From Pelagophyceae sp. CCMP2097 (Eukaryota > Sar > Pelagophyceae): DNA of 64,000 bases. The notes under the pieces were generated by a model. That model saw nothing but the letters and a program-made list of their open reading frames with translations. It had not been told where the DNA came from and ran no database searches. Below, one piece after another: positions 1-10,800 of this stretch. The position numbers and the translations under genes are program-made. The DNA lies in assembly GCA_026770575.1 (NCBI GenBank), contig MU657182.1, positions 124,057 to 188,056 of the forward strand. The letters run 5' to 3'. The stretch's first letter is position 1. Each line of letters opens with the position of its first letter.

Positions 1-350
1 GCGCGCAACGGACGCCACCCAAGTCGTGACGCCACAAGTCCGAGTGGCATCGCGATCGCAGCCCATCAAACGGTCCGTCCCGGACAAAAATTACAACCAG
101 CCCGTCCCGGACGGAGATTCTAAACACCTTCCATCGCCCGTCGCGCCCTCCACGGGACCCCTCCGAACTGACTACCCTCGCCCACGACCGACCTACCCTC
201 GCCCACGACTCGGACCTCACCGAATCCCTCTTATACACCAGCTCCGAAGCCCGGCGACCCCTATCTCAATAAGTACCCGAAAAGGAATTTATAAACTACC
301 CAAAGGCTCAATAAGCCTGTATTTTCGGCTTATCCAAGAACTCTGTCTCC
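1..350. other. 5' edge, no supported gene
   Basis: I see no convincing coding sequence here. The only structure noticed is a short tandem repeat: the 17-mer ctaccctcgcccacgac occurs at about 172-188 and again at about 192-208. The stretch probably holds the promoter and 5' leader of the oxygenase gene that follows on the plus strand. Confidence 0.4.
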
Positions 351-1415
351 ATGTGTCACATGACGGTTTTCGTTCGCGGGATTCCGGAAGGCACCTCAAT
401 GTTCTTTGGGCGACTCGGCGCGTCGCGGGTCCTGCGCCGGCCTCGAGCGCGCCTGTGCGCCGCGGCGGGCTGTCTGGGCGCGCCCGCGGCGATGGTGCTC
501 GAAGCGCCCGCGGCGATGGCGCAGCCGCAGGAGCCGAGGGTCCTAGACCCGTTCGAGCCGACGGTTCTGGACCTTCGACGACCAAACGAAGAGCTCAGAG
601 CCCACGCCCTCAAAGCGCTCCAGTCTATCACGCCCGTCTTCTGCGCGACGCACCACGGTACGCCGCCGTCTCGCGCGACGCCGCCAGCACCGGGGCGCGG
701 CCGGGTGGAGCAGCGACGTTTCGAGCCCGATGCGGGACCTCCCAGCATCAGGGCTCTAGGTCTGGACGGACCTGCGCGCGCCGTGATCCGGCGGTTGGCC
801 TCGACGGACGTCGACGGCGAGTCGTGCGTCGTCTTTGTTTTGAGTGAAAAGGCGGCGCCGCAAGAAGCGCACGACCTTCGGTGCAAGATGCGCTCCGTCG
901 CGCAACGCCTCGCCTCCATCGTCTGCGGCGACGGCTTTTCCGAGGGCCTCGAGAAACGCGGGCAGAAACTCGACGGCCGCCTTTCTTTGCGTGTGTACCC
1001 GGCGGCGCCCGACTCGGACGCCCGACTGGGGGCGCACCTCGACGCCAACCTCTTTACGCTTTTATGGGCCGACGCGCCAGGCCTCGAGGTCCTGGACCCG
1101 CAGACTTCGGAGATCAGCGCCGCCGACGTTTTAGCAGTGGGCGTGCCCTCGGTCGGGCCCGCGGCGTCGGCCGACTTTTTAGATACCGATGAGGCATGGG
1201 CCGCAATCCCCCACGCCATTCAGGGCGACTCGACGCTGACGTTCACTGTGAGCCGCGGCTGGCTGCGGTCCGACGCAATCGCGGAAATCGCAGACGCCGA
1301 GGTTTTAAAAGTGACGTCTGCAGCACTGCACCGCGTCCGCCTCGACGGTTCCACAAAGCGGTGCTCCATCCCGTACCTCGTCGACGTGCACCCGTTTGGC
1401 CAGACGGACTTTTAA
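351..1415 (+). CDS. 2-oxoglutarate/Fe(II) oxygenase-like protein (isopenicillin N synthase type)
   Basis: Open frame of 354 codons ending in TAA. The C-terminal half carries the Fe(II) and 2-oxoglutarate signature of the isopenicillin N synthase/flavonol synthase-like superfamily: an HxD pair at residues 229-231 (AHLDANLFTLL context), the distal His at about 327 (ALHRV), and the co-substrate RxS motif at about 337-339 (RCSIPYLVDV). These positions and spacing are typical of non-haem iron dioxygenases. Substrate cannot be read. The first about 47 codons are arginine-rich and unlike the family, so the true start may be ATG 492 or 516. A small unrecognised intron around 640-830 is possible, because the expected 'gFf.v.nHGi' segment is not obvious. 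A long antisense frame is a shadow. Confidence 0.62.
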   Translation: MCHMTVFVRGIPEGTSMFFGRLGASRVLRRPRARLCAAAGCLGAPAAMVLEAPAAMAQPQEPRVLDPFEPTVLDLRRPNEELRAHALKALQSITPVFCATHHGTPPSRATPPAPGRGRVEQRRFEPDAGPPSIRALGLDGPARAVIRRLASTDVDGESCVVFVLSEKAAPQEAHDLRCKMRSVAQRLASIVCGDGFSEGLEKRGQKLDGRLSLRVYPAAPDSDARLGAHLDANLFTLLWADAPGLEVLDPQTSEISAADVLAVGVPSVGPAASADFLDTDEAWAAIPHAIQGDSTLTFTVSRGWLRSDAIAEIADAEVLKVTSAALHRVRLDGSTKRCSIPYLVDVHPFGQTDF

Positions 1416-1676
1416 GATGGTCCCCGTTTGGCCAAGACTTGAGATGATTCGAGCTGGCGCTTTTAGAAGCTTTTATTGCACAAGGCTTAGAAGGTCGGCC
1501 GGGTGAAAGGCCGCGCGCGTCGACGCCGGGCGTCGGAACGTGGTGCGCGGGGCCTCGGGCGCCGCGCGCGGCTCCGAGGGCCTCGCTGTGTGTGTGGGGG
1601 GAGGTGGGGCCGCGTGGAGGCGCTGTTTCGGGCGCCTCTGGCCTCTGGCGCCTCTGGCCCTGCCGGGGAGCCGCGC

Positions 1677-4316
1677 TTAATAGCCGCCGCCGGGAGGCGC
1701 GTAGCCTCCGCCGCCGCCACCGCCGCCATCCGCGGCGCCGTCGTGGCTGAAGCGGCAGGCCGAGCCGCGCGTGCAGCGGCCCTTTTGGTAGTCGAAGCAC
1801 GCGCCGCCGCCGCCGCCCCCCCCACCCATGCCGCCGCCGCCACCGCCGTCGTCGTCGTGCGAGAAGCGGCACGCCGAGCCGCGGTTGCAGCGGCCCTTTT
1901 GGTAGTCGAAGCAGATGCCTGCGCTGCGGGGGGGCGCGTCGTAGCCGCCGCCGCCGCTGCCATAGATGAGCGGCGCGCCGTAGCCGCCGCCGCCGCCGCC
2001 GCCGTCGTAGCCGCCGCCGCCGCCCTGGTAGCCGCCCTGATGAGGCTCGACGGTATTCCCATGGTGAACCCGGAGAGATATGTCACAGACCCCGATGCCT
2101 TTCAAGGGTCCGTATGAGGGGCCTCGGAGCGCATCGTGCGAGAGGCCCGCCTTCCGACCGCACGAGGGGCCGTAAGAGGCCACAGAGAGGGGCCGCCAAA
2201 GGGCCCAAGCGCTGGTCCTTTGCAAGGAACCGTGGGTGGCAGCTTGCAAGGGCCCTTCAAAAAGGCCTCGCGAGCGACCGCGCAGAGGCCTTGCAAGTGA
2301 CCGCTCAAGAGGCCTCTGCAAGGGCCCTTCCCGAGGGCTTTTCAAGGACCCGGGAAAGGATGGTCGTGCACGGGCCCTCTTGCAACCATGAGCCCGTATG
2401 GCATCCCATACGGGACCCCATGAGCCCGTATGGAAGAATCCCAGAATCCAACGTCCCACTATGGCGGCTCAGTTTGAAACGCACCTGGTAGCCACCGCCG
2501 CCGCCCATGCCGCCGCCGCCGCCGGCCTCATCGTGGGAGAAGCGGCAGCCAGAGCCGCGCGTGCAGCGGCCCGATTGGAAGTCGTAGCACGCGCCCGCCG
2601 AGCGCGCCGGCGGGCGGTCGTCGTAGCCGCCGCCGCCGCCGCCGCCGTACCCGCCGCCACCGCCACCGCCGTACCCGCCGCCGCCGCCGCCGCGGTCGTC
2701 GTACCCGCCGCCGCCCCCGTAGCCGCCACCGCCGCCGTACTGCTGCGGCGGAGGCGCGCCTGTTTGTAGAGGTCTGACCTGGGTTGGAAAGAGACGAAAC
2801 GATGTTCGCCAGACGTGCATCCTCGTGAGGGGGCTCGCTCTTGGCTCGCGTGAGCTCTCAGCTCGGGCTCATTCCGGAGGGCCCGACGAGGGCCCGCGTC
2901 GAGGCATAGAGGGCCGTCGAATGACCTTCCCGCGCACGCGTGTCCGTCTACGATCCCGTCGGACCGTAGAGGGCACGTATCGGATCGAGGGCGCGTCTTT
3001 GAATGGTCGAGGACCCGTCTGGGGTCTGGTCGGATCTTGGGAGGGGCCCTCGGGGGCTTGTCCATGATCCGTAGAGGACCATGGATCCTCGCACCGGGTC
3101 CGTCAAAGATCCGGCCCGTGGAGGGTCCGTCGAGGGGCCGTCAAAGGTCAAAGGTCTGCATGGGTTCTGTAGAGGCCCCTGTGGGACCCGTCTGGGATTT
3201 CTCGAGAGTCTTGTATCCGCATCGGGACCGCGCGGCGCACCATAGCCTAACAAGAATCCACCGCGTCCGTCTTGGGTCCGGTCGGCCCGTGGAAGGGCCG
3301 TCAAGGGATTGCATCGGGTTATGCTAAGGGACCGCGCGGCACACCAACAAGGGACCGCGCGGCGCACCGTAGCCGCCGCCGCCGCCGCCCTGGTCGTAGC
3401 CGCCGCCCTGGCCGTAGCCGCCGCCGCCGCCGTAGCCGCCGCCGCCGCCGCGGTCATCGTAGCCACCACCGCCCATGCGTCCGCGGTCCTCGTACCGCGG
3501 CGGGGGTGCGCCACCGCCGCCGGCGCCGCCGCCTAGCGCCGCTTTGAGGGAGGCTTCCGCGCGGCCTCTCTCGGACCCCTTGGCACTCCGGGATCGTACC
3601 GGGCTTGGAGAAGACGACGTAGATGCGTCGGCCGTCGAGCTCAGTGTCATTCATGCCGTCCGCCGCCGCTTGCGCGTCGCGCGGGTCGGCGAAGGAGACG
3701 AAGCCGAAGCCGCGCGACCGCTGCGTCTCGCGGTCCATGGCGATGTGCGCCTCATCCAGGCGACCTTAACAGAGCGGCAAACGTCAGAAGTGGCAAACGT
3801 CAGAAGAACAGAAGAAGACGACGTGTCAAAGTCACAACGAGGCCGCTCTTCCGAGGGAACAGAGGCCCAGCCCGGAGGGCGCCTCGGGGGCAGCAGAGGG
3901 GAGCAGAAGGGTCACGGACCGAAGCGCGAGAAAGCGGCTTCGAGCGCGGTGTTCGTCGTCTGTGTGCACGTGCGTCCGGGTCCAAAAGGGCAGAGGGCAA
4001 TAACCGCCCGAGGACATCACGCCCCGGCAGGATCGCAAGACTCGCGCGGGCCGCGTTGAGCCTCCCTTTGGTTGCACCGGCGGGCCCCCTTGGCGAGTCG
4101 CCCAAAGGACGGAACCCTCAGCGAAACGCCGTTTGATTGGGATGCTTGGCAGGGAGAGTGCACCTCGAAGGAGATCCCGCGAACGAAGAGCTTGCTCCCC
4201 GGCGGCTCGTTGTTGCCGCCGCCGCCGCCCATGCCGCCGCCGCCGCCCATGCCGCCGCCGCCTCCGCGGCCCCCCACGGGCGACCGAGACCTCGAGCGTT
4301 CCTCGCGGGCAGCCAT
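1677..4316 (-). CDS. RRM plus triple CCCH zinc-finger, glycine-rich RNA-binding protein
   Basis: Rebuilt as six exons: 4316-4164, 3959-3920, 3764-3600, 3541-3368, 2759-2485, 2036-1677, giving 388 aa with every phase consistent. The N-terminus is Arg/Ser- and Gly-rich (EERSRSRSPVGG). One RRM follows, with RNP2 KLFVRGIS in exon 1 and RNP1 RGFGFVSF in exon 3. The middle helix (TALEAAFSRFG) is supplied by a 40-nt microexon. A long Gly/Tyr-rich linker (GGGGYDDRGGGG type) leads to three CCCH fingers of spacing C-x7-C-x5-C-x3-H (CYDFQSGRCTRGSGCRFSH and two similar). RRM and CCCH fingers bind RNA, so a nuclear splicing or mRNA-handling role is likely (inference). The GCC-rich opposite strand yields many Ala/Arg shadow frames. 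Introns 4 and 5 (608 and 448 nt) are unusually long for this window. Confidence 0.88.
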
Positions 4317-4826
4317 TTTCACTGGTTCAGTACGAGCCCCGAAGTAGCCTACGCGGTGAGTAACGCCCCGGCCCCGAGTCGCACCGGGCCAGTTCGCGGG
4401 CAAGAAAGGTCGCGGGCGAGATTCAAACACCGCTGGTAAAACTGGCCGCCAAAGTCAAACCCGAGGACTCGAGCAGAGGGCCTTGCGTCGAGGCCCGGCA
4501 GGAGATGCATTCGACCCAAACGCAGCGCAGGCACCCACCGAAAGATCAAGCCTCGTTCGCGCCCTGAAGTCTCACGTAGCAGCTCCGAGTAAAATTGTCA
4601 GCGAGTCGCGACTTCAGCGAGGGTCCGTCCGGGCGCATATCGCGTGTCCGGGAAAAACGTTTTTTTTCAAAATTTTAATCCTGTCTGAGAAGATTCCTGA
4701 CAGAGGCCTCACTGAGAGTGACATCTCACGATCCTCTCGGAGAAGGCCCCTCGAGTCGGCCTTGCGCGAGTGGCGAGTCGGGCCTTGTACGAGTGGTTCG
4801 GGCATCTTATACAATCTGCTTGCGCG
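4317..4826. other. intergenic region between two minus-strand genes
   Basis: No gene seen. It contains the presumed promoter of the RRM/CCCH gene (start at 4316) and the 3' end of the SMCHD1-like gene (stop at 4827). A homopolymeric AT-rich patch at about 4657-4680 (ttttttttcaaaattttaatc) stands out in otherwise GC-rich DNA and could be a terminator or promoter element (inference). Confidence 0.4.
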
Positions 4827-7800
4827 CTAGAGCGAGCAGCGGTCGGGCGTCGTGGGCCCTTGGGCGGCCTCGCGAGGCCGTTTCTTCGCCGTAGACTTCC
4901 CTCGCCGGTCCGGAGCCTGGTTTTCGACCTCTGCGTCGATATCCTGGATTCTGCGCTTCTTCGCCGTGATGACGGCCACCGCGTCTTCCGCGTCGCTCTC
5001 GTCGTCGGTGTCCTGCCGCAGCTCTTCGAGGCGCGCGGCCAGCTCGGACTCGTGTTTCGCCGCTTCGGCGCGGCGGTCGCCGGCCACATCGGGCGCCGCG
5101 AACTGAAAGGCCGCGCCGCGGTTCGGGTCGTCGCCCGCCGTCATCTGGCCGCCGGGTCGGATTATGTACGTGACGTCGTCGCACGGGATGCGAGTAAAGT
5201 GAGCCGGCTGGCTGCCGCGCAGGCCCTCGGCGGCGCGGAGCTCGGCCGCCGTCTCGAAGATCAGAGGGCCCTCGGAGCTCTTGACGCCCAGCGCGTTGAT
5301 CACGACGAGGCGGCGGACGTCGAGCGCGGCGGCGTTCTCGCCGACCAGGCAGAGCAAGTTCACGGCGGGCAAGGCGGCGCGGTCCGGCGTCGTTCGAAGG
5401 TCCCGGACGACAAAGGCGCCCGTGCGCTTGTCGATCTGGTTGGGCTGGAGCCTTTGCTGGTTCATTTGTTCCATATTTGTAATCTTCAAACTGACGCGAT
5501 TTCCGTGGCCTTGGCGGTTGAATTGCTCGACGATGGTCCGGACCTGGTGCGAAGCCGTAAAGTCGCGCACGTAGAGCCGGTTCACCCCGCACACCTACGC
5601 GAGCGTGAATGCCGAATACGTTTGGGGCGGCGGAGGGACGCGCCACGGCGATGGCCTTTGCGTGCGCGTCGTCGACGACGGTGGCGAGGTCGGAGAGGAA
5701 GCCGACGTAGCCGGCGCCGAGCTTGCCCTTGAGCCGGACGCGCAGCAAGTCCATTTGATCGTGGACCCGCGGCGTCGTCGACAGCCGCGCCTGCCGCGGC
5801 GCCGCCGATCGCGGCGCTTCGTCCAGCCGGCGCAGCTCGGCCTGCGCCGCCTCCAACTTCGAACAGACGTCGTCCTTGGCCCGTTGCTGCGCGGCGCCCT
5901 TTTTCCGGCGGTCCCGGCGGCGACCTTCCAGAGCCTCGAGGTCGGCTTGCACCCGCCGCCGCTCGTTGACCAGCAGCGTGCGCCGCTCTGCCGCAGCGCG
6001 CTTCTCGCGAGCCACCTCGGCGGCGCGCGCGGCCTCCTCGGCGTCGGCAAACGTCAGACGCCGCCGCCCCAAATCCTTGAATGCAACGCTCGCCTCGTTG
6101 CAAACGTGACGCACGAGGTCCTTGACCTAACACGGCGCAAGGTTCACCTTCCTCTCGCGGCACCTCCTTCGTGGCCGCGTTGCCCTTTTCCCCGACGCGG
6201 CTTTGGGACGTCGCCCGCGACGCCCGCGGCGGCGTCGAATGCCTCGACCGTGAGGTGGGCTTGCACGCTGACGTCGACGGGCCGGGAATTGTGCGTGCAG
6301 TCGTAGATGTCGACTGCGAGGTCTTCCATCATCGTATCGAATTCCAAAGACTGCGACGAGGCAAAGCCCGGCGCCATGAGGCGCGCCGCCACCAGAGGGT
6401 CGGCGTGCGTCGCGGTGGAGACGTGGCTCTCGTCCGCGAACATGTCGTCGTCGAGAGAAATCGTCGCTCGCACGCGGCACACCGCCTACTTGGTGCATAC
6501 GACCAAACGCACAGCCCAAAGAGGCCGCTCTCTGCAGACGCCCCCGCGCGGTCAACTGACCGGCAAAGGGTCCTCGTCGACTCCCGCGTCCCAGGCCTGG
6601 ATCATGAACGTTTCGGCCGCGTTGCCGACTGAAGTGCACGCCTCGATTTGCAGACGCCTATTTGCCAGGCCTCTTTGCTTTTGCGTCGCTTCCAAATGAC
6701 GCGCCTGGCTCGGCCGGCGACGCGCTGGATGTAGATCTGGAGGCGCGCGGCTTCGACGATGCCTCCGTGCGCGTCGGCCGCGAACGTTAAGGCCTGAGGT
6801 TGGTCGTGCGACTTGAGGAACCACTTGACTTTGGAAGATTCGCCGCGCAACGTGTCCCACTTGCAAGTCTTCGACGCCCCGCCGACCGAGTAGCGCAGCG
6901 CCGCCGCCAGCAATTCCACGTCGACGCCGCCTGAGACGCGGCCTCGGAAAAGGGCAGCCGAAAGCAGGTGGGAAACGCACGGCCCGCCTCGTCAAAGGCG
7001 CGGAACTCGAGCTCGTTGAGCGGCGACTCGCCCGTGCGGACCTACATCAAGTGTCCGCATGCCGGGGCCATCCTAAAAGGGCAATCAAACCACCGACCTG
7101 GATGGTCTGCCCCGACTGGATGCCCTCGCCTTCGATGTCGTCGTCGTCGGTGGCCGGGAAGAGCGCGAGGCCGCCGAGGCGCCGGCGCGCGGCTCGGAGC
7201 TCGAAGACGGCCCGGTTCGGCGAGACGCGCACGTCCAAAGCGTCGTGGTCCGCGTCGCCCGCATTGGCGCAGGGCCGCAGCCGCAGCGTTGTTGGGTGCC
7301 GCAGCGGCGCGCCGGCCTTTAAACGGATGCTGATCTCTCCAAAGTCTAAAGTGCCCTCGACGACTGTGGCCTTGACGGATTGCCTTCCGTCGGGCCTCTT
7401 CTGCTTCTTGCCGGCCTTTACTTGGGCGAAAACTTGGAAGAGGTCGGCCTCGTCGCCTTGTAAAGAGAGACTAAAGTCGGCACCATCTTCTCGGTCCGTG
7501 GAATTGCCGCAGACGTCGCGTAGAGTCCACGCCGCCGCAAACGTGCGACAGTGCTCCACCTCCACCTGGCCCGGGGTCGCGCCGTCGACCGTCAAGAACC
7601 GCAGCTCGCGAAACGGGCCGGGTAAGAGCTCGAGCTCGAAGGAGGCTTCGAGGCGCGTCGTCGCCTCGACGACTTTGATCACCGTCGAAAAATGCTCCGT
7701 GTGCTCGCTAAACGCGCGCCGCACGACCCAGCCGCCCGGCAAAGCCCAGCCGTGGCCGTGCGCGGCGCTCGCGCCTTGGGGGGCGTTGATCAATTCCACG

Positions 7801-10800
7801 TGCTCGTCTTCACAAACGAGTGAAAACTGCAAGTCCGGCGCGTCCTTCGGCGTCATTTTCAAACCCGCGGCGTCCTTCAGCTCCAAGACACATGCGCTCG
7901 CGGGGACGCCGACGGCGAGGCTCGAGGATTCGGGTTGGAGGTGGAAAGTCGCCAAAGAATCCGCGACGAGCGACACGCCCAGCCGCTCTTCGAACAAGAC
8001 CTCGTCGTCGCGGCCGCGCACGGAGACGACCAGCGTGCACCCGCGCGCCGCCTTGACGAGCTTGGCGACCTTGGTCTCCTTGGTGAGCGGTTCCTACGAG
8101 TCGGCGTTTCCCGACACGACGACGCAGCGACGACGCTGCCACAAATTCGACTGCGCGGCCACAAAGACGAGGCAGCGACGACGCACGAGCGAGACGACTG
8201 CGCATCCCTTGTCGAGCTTGACCTTTTGCCCAAATTTGACGAGAGCAGCATCGCCTTGAAAACGTGCGTGAATGCTCAGCGTCGCATCCAGCTTTTCGTC
8301 CGTGGCCTCGTCCTGCGGGTCGACGACGCAGAATTGCAGCGCCGTCGCACCCAGCTGCGACACGGCCATTGGGGGCAGCGCCAAGGCGCCGGCGGCGTTG
8401 GCCTCTAGAGTATCGTAGTTCAGATGGTCAACGTCCACCTCGTCGCCGTCCTGCTGCGTCGCCCATGCGACGACCAAGGTGCGCGACGTCGTGGAAAGGT
8501 CGACGTTCAGGTCGACGTCGCCGACGGAAAAGGTGACCCTGCCCTTCCACGAATAAGGAGCCATGAGAGTCACAGTGTCTCTGTACCGCCCCTGGTCGTC
8601 CAAGTTGACGCTCTTCGACAAGTGCACCTCGACAGAGGCGTCGTGCACCGTGAAGGCGAATTCGCTGCTCGGTGTCATTTTGATGGGCATGCCGTGCTCG
8701 GATACGAGCTCGAAGAGGCACGTGACTGCGACCCTCGGCGTCAAAGGCACCTCGCCGAGGATGCCACAGCGCGAATCAGCGACTAAACGCAGCGCTTTCG
8801 GCACCGCCGTCACCAAGGCGTACGCGGCGTCCGTCGTCCGGGGGACGATCCAGCGCTTGAGGGCGTTACAGGCTCGAGTAAGGTCTTGCATCGAGGTATA
8901 CTCTTTTTCACCGTCCCCATACATCCGTGCCGCGGGCGTGGCGCCGTCGCGGACGGTGTACCCGTGCAACGACCACGTGGCGCGCTCGGGGCCGTCCATG
9001 GCGGGAGCGAGCTGGATGTGGACTTTGCCCTCGAACGGCGCCAGCCCGCGCTTGAAGACCAGGGCCGCCTCGTCCGGCGCCGTCGCGCCGACGACAACTA
9101 AGTGCCGCTGCGGCGCCCTTCGGACCTCGAGCTTGGCGCACGAGAGGTCAATTTCCAACTTTTCTTCGTCTATTTCCAGCCAGCATTTCGACTGCGCAGC
9201 TCGGACGTCGTAGTCGCAGACTTTGACGGCGTTGTGGCCGCAGAGCTCGTCGTCGAAGATGTCGATGAACGAGAGGACGAGGCCCGAGACGTCTCCGCCG
9301 AGCGTCACGTGGACCGTCTCCTGGATGGTGATCTGAGACGGCTCCGAAGCCACCACTTTCATCTCAATCGACCTCGACCTAGCACCAGGATGAAGCCCCC
9401 ACTTTCATCTCAATCGACTGAAGGCCGAATACCAGGACTCGGGCAACGATGGAGGCGCCGGGAGACTGACGTGGGGACTTCGTGCGCCTTGGCGCCGGGC
9501 TGGTCGCAGAGGTCCTTGAGCGTATACTTTAATCTCTTGAGGTTGGCGTCGCTCTGCTGAGCCACCTCGTGGTCAAAGAGCCTACGCTCGGCGTGGCGCG
9601 CTGCACTATCGGCGTCCACGCCGCGGTGCGCGCTCCTCGGACAGGAAAGACGCACCTCGTCCAGATGGAGCCCGGCAGCTTTTGGAGCTTGGCGCGAAAG
9701 TGCCAAATGCCGTTCTCAGCAAAGTCGCTTGTGCACCTGAGCACCACCTCCCCAGTCGCCGCGTCGGGGCCCGTCGCCAAGACGTCGGGCATCGCTTCCC
9801 AGGCCAGCGGGCTTGCGGCGTCTTCGGGCACGAGCGCTCTTTCGAGTTGTAAAGAGAAGCCTGCCGTGAGAGCGTGCTTCTTCCCCGCAAAGCTAAAGAC
9901 GGAAAAGCCAAACGCCGGCGTCGGCGCGTGCGCGTGCGTGACGTTCGTCCAATTCTTGAAAGGGTCCGCGGCCCGCTCGCGGTCGGACAAGGGCACTATT
10001 TGGGTCCTCGTGTCGTTTTCCGCCTTCAAGAGGCAAACTCTCGAGGGGAACCTATTCGCCGCCGCGTTGCCCGCGTCTATGGCTTTGGCGACGCCGAGGA
10101 GCAGGGCCGAGTCGCACGTGTAGTAGGCCCACTTCCACCACTCGTTGAGCGGCGTCTTGCGCATGCGCTCGACATTTTCGACGACCCCGACCACGTCCCG
10201 GTGCTGCGCGCCCGTAGTGTCGCGGTCTAAAGGCACCACCAAAGGCGAGGCCAGCACAACAAAGCCCGTCGTCGGCGGGTCGTCGAGCGAGGACCGCTCC
10301 TAGGATGCGGGCGGTTCGACGCGGGACCGCGCCGAGGCAACCCCAAAAACGCACTGTGCAATACATCTTCACGATCCTTCCGTACCCGACGCCGTCGCCG
10401 GCTGCCGCGACGGCCTTCTTCTTGCCCGACGCGGGCGCCTGGGCTGCGGCCTTTGCGGCTTTGAGCTTGAGAGCGCCCTGCTTGGCGTGCTCCTTGTCAG
10501 TCGTCGCGAAGCGGACGTAGTCCTGCACGCTGTACTTTTGTGAGCGCACTATAGCAACTTGGCAGACGCGCCAGAACGTGTTGTTCGAGAGCTGCTCCAG
10601 CTGGTCGCCGTCCGATTTCGGATAGACTTCCTCGCTGTCAAAGGTTGCCCAGCTCGTCACTCGATCTCGAAAGTCGGCCCGCAGCTTGCGGTGCTGCGCG
10701 TCGGGCTTCTGCGGCGCGCTCAGTAAAGCGTAGCCGGGGTCGTCGAGGCGGAGATGCTTTTTGTGAATCTCCGGCGCGAAGAAGCGCGTCGAGGTCAGAA

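Noticed and set aside
26..847. 273-codon frame at the left edge
   Set aside because: It is low-complexity Arg/Ser/Pro sequence with no domain, and out of frame with the oxygenase motifs.
1503..2117. plus-strand Ala/Val-rich frame opposite the CCCH exons
   Set aside because: It is produced by the antisense of Gly-Gly-Gly codons in the RRM/CCCH gene.
2037..3367. possible CRISPR-like or satellite array in the GC-rich intron repeats
   Set aside because: The repeats are irregular in spacing and sequence, lie inside introns of a eukaryotic gene, and lack uniform spacers.
5595..5646. a possible 25-nt intron (GTATTC...CGTAG) in the SMCHD1-like gene
   Set aside because: A 52-nt intron with donor GTGGCG ends at the same acceptor, is also in phase, matches the local intron size and gives a better hinge alignment.
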